Shown: in pieces, positions 1 to 48,333 of the stretch
How the letters are laid out: every line of letters begins with the position of its first letter
Position numbering within the stretch: position 1 is the first letter of the stretch
Assembly (NCBI GenBank): GCA_027704905.1
Contig: CM051000.1
Location: 9,193,572 to 9,257,571, forward strand
From: Muraenolepis orangiensis
Taxonomy: Eukaryota > Chordata > Actinopteri > Gadiformes > Muraenolepididae
Direction: 5' to 3'
DNA length: 64,000 nucleotides
Program-made: the position numbers and the translations under genes
The notes under the pieces: model-generated
What the model saw: only the letters and a program-made list of their open reading frames with translations
What the model was told of the DNA's origin: nothing
The model's database searches: none

Positions 1-132
1 GTTAAAGCGTTTCACACACACGCCAAACTAAATCACGTTCTAATTTTATTAAGAAGTTCCCTCCTCTCCAATACAACGCTATTTGTTGCCGGTGCTACGA
101 GAGTGCTAGATGATTATTATAACTGCGCGCGC

Positions 133-187
133 GCTCTCTCTCTCTCGCTCTCTCTCTCGCTCTCTCTCGCTCTCTCTCGCTCTCTCT
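133..187. repeat. (CT)n microsatellite interrupted by CGCT units
   Basis: Tandem CT dinucleotides with regular G interruptions. It explains the low-complexity open frames on both strands here. Confidence 0.9.
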
Positions 188-789
188 CACGTTTGGTGAA
201 TACTCGTCGAGCTGCCGAAAGTAAAGCTTCAAAAACGTTAAGAAGACACCGGAACCATCCGGGTTCTCCCAGACTAATGTACTGGGCAAGTGTCTGTGTT
301 ATTGGAGCAGTAAAGTTAGATGCCGTCTCCCGCAGCAAGTCACCGCCTTGTAGTCAACAAAGTCCACATCGTGAGGACATTTAAGATCTGACTAGTTTCC
401 AAACGACCTCTGGATCACATGGCCATTTGCAATTCATCCATAACTCTTTTCTCAAACTAATTTTTTTTTTCACAATTGTTTCATAGGAAGAACGACTCGT
501 CACCATAGTTTCACATCTCTCACGCCTCCCCTGATGAGCCCTCACACTTTGGAAACCTCTTGAGTTGGGAGCATAGATTACTAAGTGATTGCAGGCAGCG
601 GAGATATCCTAAGAACAATAAAGGGGCCCGCTCATTGACAATTAAACAGAAAGTGATTGTCACCATCATCGCATCGTATTTTTTTAATGAATCATTATTA
701 TTCCAGCCATTTTTAATTACACCTAAACAGCTCAGTTGAAAATCCTTTGTGTGTATGTGTGTTTTTACTGAGCACTGACTAGAGTCGAG

Positions 790-1190
790 CACACAGCTGG
801 CAGAAGGCAGTGCAGTGTGCCCACTGAACTGCCTGGAGTGCTGCCACTATCATAACATTGTCATCCATATTACATTACACCGTCATACACCATCATACTT
901 TGCTGGACTTTCTGATGTCATTAGAGTTACTGCACTGTACTGTATTAATGACGGTTGCTGCACTACTGGCCCTTTAAAATGCTTTTATATGCTTTATGCA
1001 CAATTCAACACATGTACATATCATCCATCAGTCACTTTATTGTTCTTTTTATTGTCATTTTAATTGTGTGTAGTATTTTTTTATAGTGTTGCGTTTTATA
1101 AATTCCTACTGCGAGAGGGAACGGGGAGTAAGCATTCCATTGTACTTGTGTGCATATGGCAAACACACATATTGAATCTTGAAGGGTAGA
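790..1190 (+). repeat. dispersed repeat family A, near-complete copy
   Basis: The segment shares an ordered set of blocks with 42296-42680 and, in part, with 6048-6331, 4012-4213 and 13370-13465. The blocks are a start around ACTGAACTGC, then ATATTACATTACAC, CACTTTAAAATGC-like, ATCCATCAGTCAC, GGGAGTAAGCATTCCATTG and an end in TTGAATCTTGAA. Reverse-oriented 3' ends sit near 39975-40050 and 41494-41580. No coding capacity is visible. The class is unknown; the 3' end resembles L2-type tails found in fish SINEs and LINEs. Confidence 0.65.
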
Positions 1191-1577
1191 TGGCAGACAT
1201 GCACAGGACACGTTTGCCCAGTATACGGAGGGATGTCTCACTGTTTTGTCATCCGTCATGTGTTTTAAAAAAAAAAAAAACAGAATGTTCAACAGAATGA
1301 ACAGAATGAAATACTCGTGTGCTCTCTGGCTCTCCCGGCCTCGACACAAAAGCAACACATCATCCACGGGAAAGTAAAAAGAAAAAAAAAAAAAAGCCAC
1401 CGTTTATTTCGTTTAATGAACACGTCGGCCGACATACTCTGGTCTCTGCTGCCCGAGCGTGTTAGCTACTTCACCGCCCGGCGCTGTGGTGTGGGAGCCG
1501 GCAGCCAGTGTGCCAGAAGGGCTCTAGCTTGATGAGAGCCCCCCCCCCCCCCCACCCCCTTGCCCTGGAGGGCTTAC

Positions 1578-33556
<31,979 letters not shown>

Positions 33557-33760
33557 TTTTTTGGAAAACTGAAAATAAACACCCGCTAACTGTTTTTTCT
33601 AACGTTGCACAAGTGAAAACCAAAACACCATCGGTGTTAAACTGGTACGGAAGTAGCTAGCGCTGTAGCCACCGTACAGCTAGTTTTGAGGACGTTAGAG
33701 CTAGAGCGCCCCTGGCGTCGCGGAGGTCTGCGTTTCAACAAACAAAAGTTATATCACATA
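33557..33760 (-). promoter_or_regulatory. likely DDB1 5' UTR and promoter
   Basis: The sequence upstream of the DDB1 ATG becomes more GC-rich at 33640-33735 (AGCGCCCCTGGCGTCGCGG on the plus strand as part of it). No TATA box is evident. The transcription start is unknown. Confidence 0.4.
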
Positions 33761-35192
33761 TTAATTACATTTCTGTTTTAATTAATTTCGTATGAACACA
33801 CATGCAAACCAATGTAAAAAAAATGCTCCTAATTCTGAAAGTATATTGCATAAGTATAAAATGTAGTACAATGTTGAATAATAATAATAATATAATTATA
33901 ATTATTATTCATTTGAATAATTAGATATATAATTAAGTAGCTCAGTCAAAACAGAAAAGGTATTAAAAGTAACTTAAAGAAGGCTTTACTCTGTGGAACC
34001 AGAGCTGCAATCAATGTAAGTGAAGGAGGAGGTGGATATAGACTAGTCCTACACATTTCAGTATTTTTTTTTAAGGTATATTAATATGGTAGATTTAGCC
34101 AACAGGGGTTAGCTTGAGAAAGAGGTGGTTGTGTGTGCAGTTTTCCATGCTGCATATCACTTTGTCTACATCCCTACCAAGCAGAGTTCAAATTGAACAA
34201 CTGCCATCAGCCAATGGCCTATAGGATAGATTTGACCATTTGGCAGGTCAAAATAATTCAGGGTACATATAAACAATTACTTGCTAGAAATGCAACTGTG
34301 TCAACATCTACATGATGAACATGAAGTTGATACATACACATTTCTCAACTGTGAAGAGTGAATTATGACTTATTATGGAAATATGAGTAAATCTGTATTA
34401 TTGTCATTTGACACAGTGTATTTTTCTCAGATACACACACCTGACACAAACACATTGCATGCACCATCCTGGTCTCTTTTATTATACAAAAATGCAGCCC
34501 TTTGATACAAACATGATACACATGATACACATTTGATACACATACACGGAAAAACCGCAGTTCACAAGGGTAACCGACAACCCTCCAAAATATGTCCAAA
34601 AACTGAATAAAAATACATAATCATAATTATTTTATTTAAATAAATAGTTGCACAATCCATTTGGAAAACAGAAGTCTAGACATGCCTTTATTCAAATCAA
34701 AATGACTTTTTAAATTATAAATCATACAAAAAAAACATTTTGGCCAATAATTCTTACATTCTTGCTGAAACATTAAGAGATATGAGTGGGACACCTGTTT
34801 GCCAGCTCAGCTTAAATATTTCAGTTAATTTAACTAATTTAAAGTTGTTGAGTTTAGAACAAGCATTGCTTTCTGTGTTTTATTTTATTGTGTGTATTAG
34901 ATCACTACTTCATATTGCTGGACATTTAAATCACTAATCTCAAAGACTCAAATAACTAGTTATTATCTAGGTGTGGCATCTCTTTCCATTCTAGTGCAAA
35001 AATGTTATGAGTGAAAGCAAATGTAGTTTTTTCAAAAACTAAAAAAAGTATGAAGAGTTATTGAAGGAACAACAAAATGATTGAGATTGAGATTTGGTCT
35101 GTTTGTCAGTTCCTGCTAATACTGCTAGGTAGCATGAGTCAGTTAAGCCCCGCCCCCCCCCCCCCTCGCCCCGCCTGTCACCACTCAGGGGT
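33761..35192. other. DDB1-TMEM138 intergenic / TMEM138 3' UTR
   Basis: AT-rich. On the minus strand several AATAAA signals could end TMEM138, the nearest at 34878-34883 and 34883-34888 (about 310 bases after the stop), others at 34687-34692 and 34631-34636. A 12-base C-run (35154-35165) lies just past the stop. No gene seen. Confidence 0.55.
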
Positions 35193-38349
<3,157 letters not shown>

Positions 38350-39974
38350 CTCCGGCCCAAAGGCTGGCCGCCCGGGCGGATTGTGTTTCCACGATGGATC
38401 CAAGGCTGCACTGCTCTCACCCACACATTACATCGAAACATCCACCTGCGCACTTAGTGACGTGGTCCGGTCCTAGGTCCACTGTGGTTGCATGCAAACA
38501 GAGGGCTGAAATCAGGCTAATGTTTTGCCTTTAGGGATTCATTCTCATGAATCCTAGTCCTTCACCCCAAGTTTCACCCCATGGCCTGGGTTTGGAGAAT
38601 GAGGAGAATGAAGGAGAATGTTGACCTCTTAACTTGCTTCGAACTTCCAAGACAGTAGTTGCAATCTGTAGGCTATGGCATTGGGATTAGTCTGTAAAAG
38701 TAGATAAAAACAGAACACAATTCAATACAATTCACAGCCTCATGTCTCACATTTTTCGTCTAATTTCAGAGGACCACAAGTATACCTCATTATATTACAT
38801 TTTAATATTTGATTTATGAAACATTCTAAACATTCTAAACAAAGGCAACACATTTACATAAGTTGATTAAAAATGTACATTAAATAGCGTACGTACAGCT
38901 TCGGAAAGCCACATCATAAAACATCCTGACGTTAAACCACGTTAAAAAGCTGCTAGGGCTACGTCTTGTCGATTCATACATTTCTATTTAAACGACATTC
39001 TACGTATTGTAGGCTAAAATCGATCATTTTTCGATCATCATCAATCATGTATTTAGCTTGGAGTGAATGAGCAAGCCGGTTCATGGTGACATCCATGGGA
39101 TCCTCTTACAAGCCGACATATAAAGCCGTATTTATAGCTTGGCAGGTGTATCTGAGAGATTAACATTTTGGGGTTTAAACTGGAGGACAGTAGTATTAAA
39201 CACGAGTTTGAATGCCTAACATATTTATTCATGCTAAAAAAACAAACACAAAATACCACTCCAATGAAAGAATACAGTGTTTGTGTTTGTGAATGGTGTA
39301 CATACGTGATCAAAACAATGATGACAATAGAACTTCAGGCTATTCCTTGATTGGGTATAATAAGTACCCTGTCTTTTATCTCACTTCTAGTAATAATCAG
39401 TCGGTAAAAAAATGTATATATTGGGATGTAGTTTGGGTTGTATTCGTGGTAGCTGCTACAAGGGTGTAGCAGTTTAAGCGTGGACGTCCTAATCCACTTA
39501 TAGGGGACTAACCGACCGCTCCTGTCTGTACAACCTGGAAGAACAACTTATACTACTACCACTACAACTACTACTAATATCTATATTGTCTAGACACGTA
39601 TGGGTTCATAAAGGAAGTTGTTTCTGTTGTTAAATACCTCCAAACGACGTCCACTCACTTCACTTGATCCATAAACAAACGCAGTAGCTTCACATGTCCC
39701 GCTCCTGGTCTCACTTGAGCGGTAACCTGGTAACAGCGTTACCGTTACGTCTCTAATATACGCGCACATAGAGTTACTGACATATGAACCAAAACTCCAC
39801 CCGAGATTAGAGTACGGTACTTACGTGACTAAACAATCAACTAGTAACACGAGGTATACCATTTGGCTGAAATGAGTGGCTAAATATAGAAATATAGAAA
39901 GCATTAGCGTTTGCTTTAGGTATTACGGTAATTGTTGCGTAGCTGAGGGACGATAACCGTTGGCATCTATAGCG

Positions 39975-40070
39975 GTCAAGATTCAAGATGTTTTTACTTG
40001 TGCAAGAAGTACAATGGAATGTACTCAGTTCCCTCCCACAGCATGCATTTGTTCAACAACAATACTATAC
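39975..40070 (-). repeat. dispersed repeat family A, reversed 3' end
   Basis: Begins TCAAGATTCAAGATG and continues GTACAATGGAATG, the reverse complement of the 3' end of the copy at 790-1190. Confidence 0.65.
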
Positions 40071-40792
40071 TATGCTATACTAAACTATGCAATACTATAC
40101 TATGCAATACTATATTATAAACAACAGTATATACTATACTATAAAAAAACACGTTATACTATCTACTATATGCTATAGTATATTTATACAACACTAAATA
40201 ATATGGATGATAAAGAATATACATATGGCGAATGGTGCAAAAAGCATGACAATATTGCAGGAGCATCATGCGTGCAGTACAGTGCAGTACAGTGCAGTAC
40301 AGTGCAGAACACTATATTTACTGTAATGTGTCCAGAAATTCCAGTAAGATGAGACAGTGAATTGTTATACTGGTGACAATGTTATGATAGTGGCAGTACT
40401 CCTAACAGTTCAGTTGGCGCATTGCCTGTGGATAAAAACTGTCCTTTAACCTGCTAGTCCTGGTAACTAGTCACTATTCTGCCTGACACTAGTCTCTATT
40501 ATAAAGTTACTAGCTGCTAGTAAATAGATAGTTCTCATGTATAAGTGACTAGTGACTCATTTGTTTTATTAGTCACTTTGTATTCTTCCTAGCTAGTAAA
40601 CATTGTTGTAAACTAAGTACTTGTATATATTTATAAGATACTAATAAATATTTTCAATATCCACTAGTCACAAGTCACTAATCCAATCTCACTAATGCTT
40701 AATTATTAGGTGTTATTTCAACAAACAAATTATTACTAGTAACTAATAAATAAGCACAAATCCAACTGGATTAGAGACTAGTTCAAAGTTAA

Positions 40793-40900
40793 CTACATTA
40801 CATTACATTACATTACAGTCATTTAGCAGACACTTTTGTCTAAAGAGACTTACAATAGTCTGTTCAACAAAAGTAGGCAAGTGAACATCACCAGAGGTCA
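40793..40900 (+). repeat. (ACATT)n plus common teleost interspersed repeat
   Basis: ACATT pentamers lead into CAGTCATTTAGCAGACACTT and ACTTACAATAG, the core of a very widespread teleost repeat. Class not determined. Confidence 0.7.
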
Positions 40901-41493
40901 AAAGTGCATTTCAGACTAGTGACTAGTGGTTAATGAAAAGTTGGTATCTTAAATGTGAAGCCCCATAGGATTCAATTACAAAGAACAAAGAACAGAAAAG
41001 TGACTAGTAAAAATTAAAATAGTTACTAGTATCTAATACATAAGCACTAGTGCGTATAAAATAGTTTCTAGTAAAAACAGAAAAGTGACTAGGGAATTGT
41101 ATTCTTGAAATATACACATTTACAGTCATAGAATACATACTATAGATAATGTATTATAGAAATATATATATTGTAAATATTGTTCTGCAAATATAGTATT
41201 ATGGCTTGTTTATTATTTAAAATTTGGTGTCGTTTTGTGCATTCCATAATATGTTTTCCATTGATGTGTTCATTTGTGTTTGTTAAATTAACACACTGAG
41301 CTGACTTTTTCTTTCCACCATGTCCCACTGGTCCTGGCCTTCTTGCAGTAATAATTGTGTATAAAGGCTGGCACTCAGACTTTATACAAAATGATTTGTG
41401 TATAATAGTTTTGCGATTTATTTTTTACAGTTTGCACAGGATCCCCTAGATTGTCTTTGTCAATTTAGTGTTTTAGTGTTGTTTATTTAGTCA

Positions 41494-41590
41494 AGATCAA
41501 GATTAAAGATGTTTTAATTGCCATTTGAAACAAGTACACTGGAATGCTTATTCCCCATTCCCTCCTGTAGTATGAATTTCCCACAATGTT
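41494..41590 (-). repeat. dispersed repeat family A, reversed 3' end
   Basis: TCAAGATCAAGATTAAAGATG followed by GGAATGCTTATTCCCCATTCC, the reverse complement of the family A end. Confidence 0.6.
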
Positions 41591-42295
41591 ACTATAGTAA
41601 ACTATACAATTCTATACTATACTTAACAATACTTTACTATAAACAACACATTAAACTACATATAATATGCTATACTATGACATGCTATCCTATATGCTAT
41701 ATAAACAACCCTATACTATAACAATACTGTACACAATCAAAACAACAAAATGGGCAGATTTTCCCATGATTACGATTACAGCCACATTTTTAGGCCACGC
41801 TTTTAAAGCCATGGCGTTCAACTTTTTTTTGTTTTCCAGAAGCACAGACTTTTTTACTTAAACATGATTTGTAGGCACATGTAGGCCTCCATAACTAACT
41901 AAAACATTACCCCTGGTGATGATGTGTGGCAGAATAAATTGACTTACATAGGCCAGGGGTGGTCCCTGAACACTGTAATGTATCCAAGGGCTAAACCAGC
42001 ATTACTGAGGTGGGGGGGAGGAGGGGGGGGGGGGGTCTTACCCTAACACTAACCCAATGTCTGTGGGTTCGAGTCACAATGTAATGTAATTTTTCTCCAT
42101 TTCCACACCCTTTCAGGTGCAGCTTAGCTATTCCGGCAGAGAATGACAAGTCAATTGAAAGGTTGACATTATATTTTTTATCAGAATTTATCTACCTATT
42201 CATAGAACCCAATATTAATGTGTGATATGCGGTCCGGTGGCTGGTTCCGCAGCGTCAGTACAAGGACTACCAGGTACAAGGACCGTTTTTATCCA

Positions 42296-42680
42296 CAGGC
42301 AGTGGGCCTACTGAACTGCAAGGAGTGCTGCCACTATCATATCTATATCATATCTATATTACATTACACTATCATACCTTATCATACTTTGGCTGGACTT
42401 CCTCATTACAGTTACTGCACTTGTCTGCACTGTACTGACCTGAATTCATGATGCTGCTGGACTACTGGCACTTTAAAATGCTTTTTAAATGTTATTTTCA
42501 CAATTCAACATATATATATACAGTATATCATCCATCAGTCACTTGATTGTTATTTTTATTGTGTACAGAATTCTTATAGTATAGTGTTGTATAGTATAAC
42601 TATAGTACATAGGAGGGAATGGGGAGAACGCATTCCATTGTCCTTGTTGCATGTGGCAAATACAAATCTTGAATCTTGAA
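42296..42680 (+). repeat. dispersed repeat family A, near-complete copy
   Basis: Same block order as 790-1190, from ACTGAACTGCAAGGAGTGC to TTGAATCTTGAA, with extra TATAGTATAG-type repeats near the 3' end. Confidence 0.68.
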
Positions 42681-43269
42681 TAGGCCTACCTGCACCGAGA
42701 CAGTACGCATACATGTCCATGCAATGAGTTCACCATGGAGTGAGCCAACCTCATTTCCTTCGGAAAACATGCTCAGTGCCAATGTCTTTTTATTTTGTTA
42801 TGCGTTCTAGTTTATTTACCTGAGGGAACAGTGTGCTCTGTTGGCAGAGCTTTTGTCCTAGAGGGCTCAGTGTAATTCCCCGCCTGGGAATAACAAAGTA
42901 CACCTTCAATTATGATGTACCTTCAGTTAAGGTAACTCTGTATGTAGTACGTTGTTCCTTTACTAGTATTAGGTTCTAAATAAAGGGTAACACATATACA
43001 TTGACATCTCGTTCACCACAAACACATGGTCCTGCGATCTAATTGTATCCACTTGGAGGCAGCAAATCACAGATGGAACAGACCACCGCCGTTTGAGGCA
43101 GCAACGGAATCTGTTGCATAACAATGTAGCTTAATAGATGGGGAAGGGGTTACAGACTGTTTTTATTTTTTCATTATGCACACGATGTACCCACTCTACA
43201 CACATAAATAAATGTGTTTTTACTTCGCTTTCCCTGTGCACTATTTAATGTGGGCGTCAACTACAAAAT

Positions 43270-43530
43270 GTAAGTAAGTCGTGTCATTCTCCACGATCGC
43301 CGCGCCAGATAAACGACTCTCAAATGTCAACAACAGCACCGCAGCCAGCAGGGCGGGTTACCTGAGGACGTCCAGGAGAACTGCCAAAAGTTGTGAAATA
43401 TTTGTCATCAATAGACCGTGGATGGGAGGAGGGGGGGGGGGGAGGGCGATCGGCCACGTGATCCCGCACTGTTTTGGTTACGCACAGCGTCACAGGAAAC
43501 GGGCGCGTCTACGCGTCGTCTAGTGAGCAC
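43270..43530. promoter_or_regulatory. CpG-rich patch, possible promoter/first exon
   Basis: Locally rich in CpG (CGATCGCCGCGCC, ACGCGTCGTC), with a CACGTG E-box at 43455-43460 and, on the minus strand, a good splice donor CTCAG|GTAACC (exon end 43362). It could be an untranslated first exon of TMEM138, 5 kb upstream of its coding start, or something unrelated. Confidence 0.35.
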
Positions 43531-43576
43531 GTTTTAGATCAAGCATCGAGCATGTGTGCGTGTGTGTGGTAGGAGA

Positions 43577-43673
<97 letters not shown>

Positions 43674-43674
43674 T
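43577..43674. repeat. (GT)n(AT)n(AC)n compound self-complementary array
   Basis: GT units, then about 60 bp of AT, then AC units. The order makes the whole block one large palindrome. Confidence 0.95.
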
Positions 43675-44211
43675 CCATGTGCTTGAACAATAATAGGCCC
43701 CGAGGTTATAGGCTATTACTCGCAGCGTATTGTAATGTACTGCGTACATCCCCCTTGTGTGTATTGTATTGCATTGCATTTACATCATACAAGCCCTCAC
43801 CCAAGCACATAAACAACATTTTTACGCAAGGTGGCGAAGTGAATAATGGCTCTCCACTTCTGTTCATGTGTTGCTATGGTGAAACGTAACATCAGAGCAA
43901 CAGGGACAACGGCGGTGGAGTGGGAGGCTCTCAGTGATAGCCCATATTTTGTCTAATGCACTAACACACCCTTCAAACAACATTCAAAGCTTAGCCGGAA
44001 TAATATAATGATCATAATATAAAACGATCAATAAATCTGCTTGCAAAAACTGGATGAAAAAACACTTTGCTATGTACGCGTGGTGGGATATTTCCAAAAC
44101 ATGAAATAACAACAGGCCTGAGACCAGGTGCATGCCAGGGAAATAGTGGGTCATTTTATTGACCGATAGAGACAGTCTACTAGGTATAAAGTGGGATATG
44201 AGCATAATAAT

Positions 44212-44212
<1 letters not shown>

Positions 44213-44266
<54 letters not shown>
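44213..44266. repeat. (TA)n microsatellite
   Basis: About 27 TA units. Confidence 0.96.
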
Positions 44267-44269
<3 letters not shown>

Positions 44270-45520
44270 GTTAAGTATTTAAGGACAGGTTTGTGCACGA
44301 TTCAGCTGTGTGTGCGGCGGGACAATACGGTGACTCGATTATCTTCTATCAGAGCGACCATCTCTAACTGAATCATATCCTTCCTCTTCCTGCATTTGGG
44401 AACCAATGAGCTCACCATGTGTACAGTTAAAAAAAAGCTATACTATGCTGTTGACTAATATATACTGTGTGCTAAAGAGAGGATGAAAGGGTTGAAGGTT
44501 ACATTTTTTTAACTTTACATTCAAACACATTTCATATAGTGAACTTGACCTCTTAAGGGCAGCCAGACATTGGATATACTTAGATCAAATTTGAGCAAAA
44601 CTTGAGGTTTATTTGTGTTATCATTGTTTGTACATCCCCTGATGATACTACCATTGTACTCTTATCTTGTGACGTCTGATTCTCAAAAAGATATGATACA
44701 ATACAGTTTCAATCGTGCTCAGTGTCGTGACGATGGTGGTGGTAGCCATGGCGCACGCGACGTGTCATTGTGTCGACTCGCTGGAAGCTGCAGCGCAACA
44801 ACAGAGTGAAGAGACAGAGGCACAGAGAAAACATCCCTCCTCTGCTGGCCGTCCCAGAATTGTCGTAAAACGTGATATATTGCAGAGACACCGAGGGCAG
44901 GGAGGACTGACTTAGCTAAGGACTAGGGTGACATAATAGAGAGAGGTCTGAAAACAGGACATGCTGTACAGACAGACCTGTTTTGATCTTGATCTGTACA
45001 TAAACATGTTGGTATGACCCTTTTCCTCACAGTAGTCTTTGACCACCTTAACTTCCTTCTAGAGTCTTACATCTGGATGCACATGTACTACTCTCTTATA
45101 TAATCTGATGATATGAAACTATCACAGACTTGACAAGCTTTCTGTAAATCCAATTCCTATGTTGTATTCCATAGGAACTGTGTAGGCACTAGTTTTTTTT
45201 TCAACACGCATTTTACATCACCCACCTGCCTGTCTGTGTTCTATATATAGGTAAATACAAGGTCACAATATAGAGATTAGCCCACGTAAATACCATTATG
45301 GCTTCTCTCACAAACTGAAACCAGATACCGCAACTGCTTTTCCTTGGAGAACAGTTTTCATGTAGGCTATATTTATATTCGCATTTTATTAGGTTGGATT
45401 TCCGGGTGAAACTATTGGTTCCACCACCAAAAGTGTGCAAACACGTGTTCAATTATTTGTGTTAGACACAGACACCGAGCGAGACAGTTGGGGAAAGAGA
45501 GGAAGAGAGGCAGACAGAGA

Positions 45521-45525
<5 letters not shown>

Positions 45526-45593
<68 letters not shown>
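45526..45593. repeat. (GA)n microsatellite
   Basis: About 34 GA units; a (CA)n array follows at 45681-45735. Confidence 0.96.
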
Positions 45594-45595
<2 letters not shown>

Positions 45596-45676
45596 GGCTT
45601 ATGTAACCTGTTTGAAACATATCTGGAGTCACATGTTTGTAGTAAAAGCCCACAGTGAGACAGTTACACACACAAT

Positions 45677-45724
<48 letters not shown>

Positions 45725-45885
45725 CCACACACACACTGATGGCAGCACGCGGCCATTAAAGATTCAAGCGTGATTTGCAGGCCAACCTACAGCCAGCCCA
45801 GTGCCCGCCCCATGCAATGAGTGTGTCGACAAAAGGGGCAGGCGACTGGCTCTCTGGCTGGACGGGACACGTGGCTCCACGACGA

Positions 45886-47069
45886 GAGAGAGAGGGAGGG
45901 AGGAAGAGAGAGGGGGGAGAGAGAGGGGGAGGAAAAGAGAAAGAGAGGGAGGGAGGAAGAGAGAAGGGGGAGAGAGAGGGGGAGGGAAAGAGAGAGAGAG
46001 GGAGAGAGAGGGGGAGGGAAAGAGAGAGAGAGAGGGAGAGAGGGAAGAAGAGAGAGGGAGGGAGAAAGAGGGAGAGGGAGGGAGAGAGAGGGGGAGGAAA
46101 AGAGAGAGAGAGGGAGGGAGGAAAGAAGAGAGAGGGAGGGAGAAAGAGGGAGAGGGAGGAAGAGAGAGGGGGGAGAGAGGGGGAGGAAAAGAGAGATAGG
46201 GAGGGAGGGAAGAAGAGGGAGGGAGGGAGAAAGAGGGAGAGGGAGGAAGAGAGAGGTGGGAGAGAGGGGGAGGAAAAGAGAGAGAGGGAGGGAGGAAGAG
46301 GGGGGAGAGAGGGGGGAGAGAGGGGGAGGAAAAGAGAGAGAGGGAGGGAGGGAAGAAGAGAGAGGGGGGAGAGAGGGGGAGGAAAAGAGAGGGAGGGAGG
46401 GAGGGAAGAAGAGAGAGGGGGAGGAAAAGAGAGAGAGGAAAAGGGAGATAGTGAGAGGGGGAGGAAAAGAGAGGGAGGGAGGAAGGAAGAGAGGTGGGAA
46501 AGAGGGGGAGGAAAAGAGAGAGGGAGGGAGGAAGAGAGAGGGAGGGAGGGAGAAAGAGGGAGAGGGAGGAAGAGAGAGGTGGGAGAGAGGGGGAGGAAAA
46601 GAGAGAGAGGGAGGGAGGAAGAGAGAGGGGGGAGAGAGGGGGGAGAGAGGGGGAGGAAAAGAGAGAGAGGGAGGGAGGGAAGAAGAGAGAGGGGGGAGAG
46701 AGGGGGAGGAAAAGAGAGAGAGGGAGGGAGGGAAGAAGAGAGAGGGGGAGGAAAAGAGAGAGAGGAAAAGGGAGATAGTGAGAGGGGGAGGAAAAGAGAG
46801 GGAGGGAGGAAGGAAGAGAGGTGGGAAAGAGGGGGAGGAAAAGAGAGAGGGAGGGAGGAAGAGAGAGGTGGGAGTGAGGGGGAGGGAGGAAGAGAGAGGT
46901 GGGAGAGAGAGAGAGTGCGAGAGAGCTGCAGGAGAGAGAGAGAGGGAGAGGGAGAGGGAGAGGGAGAGGGAGAGGGAGAGAGAGGGAGAGGGAGAGGGAT
47001 AGAGAAGGGGAGAGAGGGAGAGAGAGAGATAGAGAAGGAGAGGGATAGAGGCGGAAGAGAGAGAGCAAC
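45886..47069. repeat. polypurine domain, 1.2 kb, with about 325-bp internal duplication
   Basis: Almost all A/G on the plus strand, built of GGGGGAGGAAAAGAGAGAG and GGGAGGGAGGAAGAG modules. A longer block is repeated: the marker GGGAGATAGTGAGAGG at 46443 recurs at 46770 (offset 327) and GAGAGGTGGG at 46251 recurs near 46574 (offset about 323). Long frames on both strands (Arg/Glu/Gly or Ser/Leu/Pro) are repeat artefacts. Confidence 0.95.
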
Positions 47070-47209
47070 AGTGAAATGGAGACACGCCTTTGGTTTGGCG
47101 GAATGGCAGTGAGTTTGTGCTTCTGCCTGCTGCATGACTGGGGCTGAACGAGACAACAGCAGCACTGCACGGACAGCAGAGCAGCCAGGGCTGAAAGGGG
47201 CACACAGAG

Positions 47210-47457
<248 letters not shown>

Positions 47458-47798
47458 GAGAATCCATTGTAGTGGTTTGATGTGTGGGATTGCAGTTTAT
47501 GAAATCATTTCGTTTTTTAGGGTGAGCCCTGAGCCCTGGGCTGGTTGGAAGTCCATTGTCAAAATAGCTTTGCCCGGAAAGTGCCTTTGAATAAAGACTG
47601 TCAAGACAATAGGTGTAACATAAATAACCCTCCCCCATAAGACAGTGGCGGTATTGTAAAGGCTAATCTGGTGACGGCTGCATAAATCCCGACGCATTGT
47701 GCAATTTGTTTATTTATTTAATATGCTCGGAATCACATTTCTCGTAATTTTGGCCTGGGCACCTGTCCGGCTGGGGAAGAAACGTGCTCTCTGTCCCT

Positions 47799-48333
<535 letters not shown>

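Larger units (their letters stand above)
1..1577. other. DDB1 intron 19 (partial), no exon seen
   Basis: The next DDB1 exon, which should follow the one at 1578-1701, is not found here, so it lies left of the window. The stretch holds a CT-rich array (about 133-187), a copy of a dispersed repeat (about 790-1190), short A-runs and a C-run at 1541-1551. I see no other gene. Confidence 0.7.

Noticed and set aside
38422..38424. Upstream start for TMEM138 (frame appears to begin with Met here)
   Set aside because: The codon is GTG, not ATG, two codons after an in-frame TAA; a GTG start is not expected in a vertebrate gene.
42830..42890. SINE-like segment (TTGGCAGAGCTTTTGTCCTAG)
   Set aside because: Box-like motifs are too weak and no clear ends were found.
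44615..44915. Short open frames on both strands around 44.7-44.9 kb
   Set aside because: No recognisable domain, splice context or coding bias.
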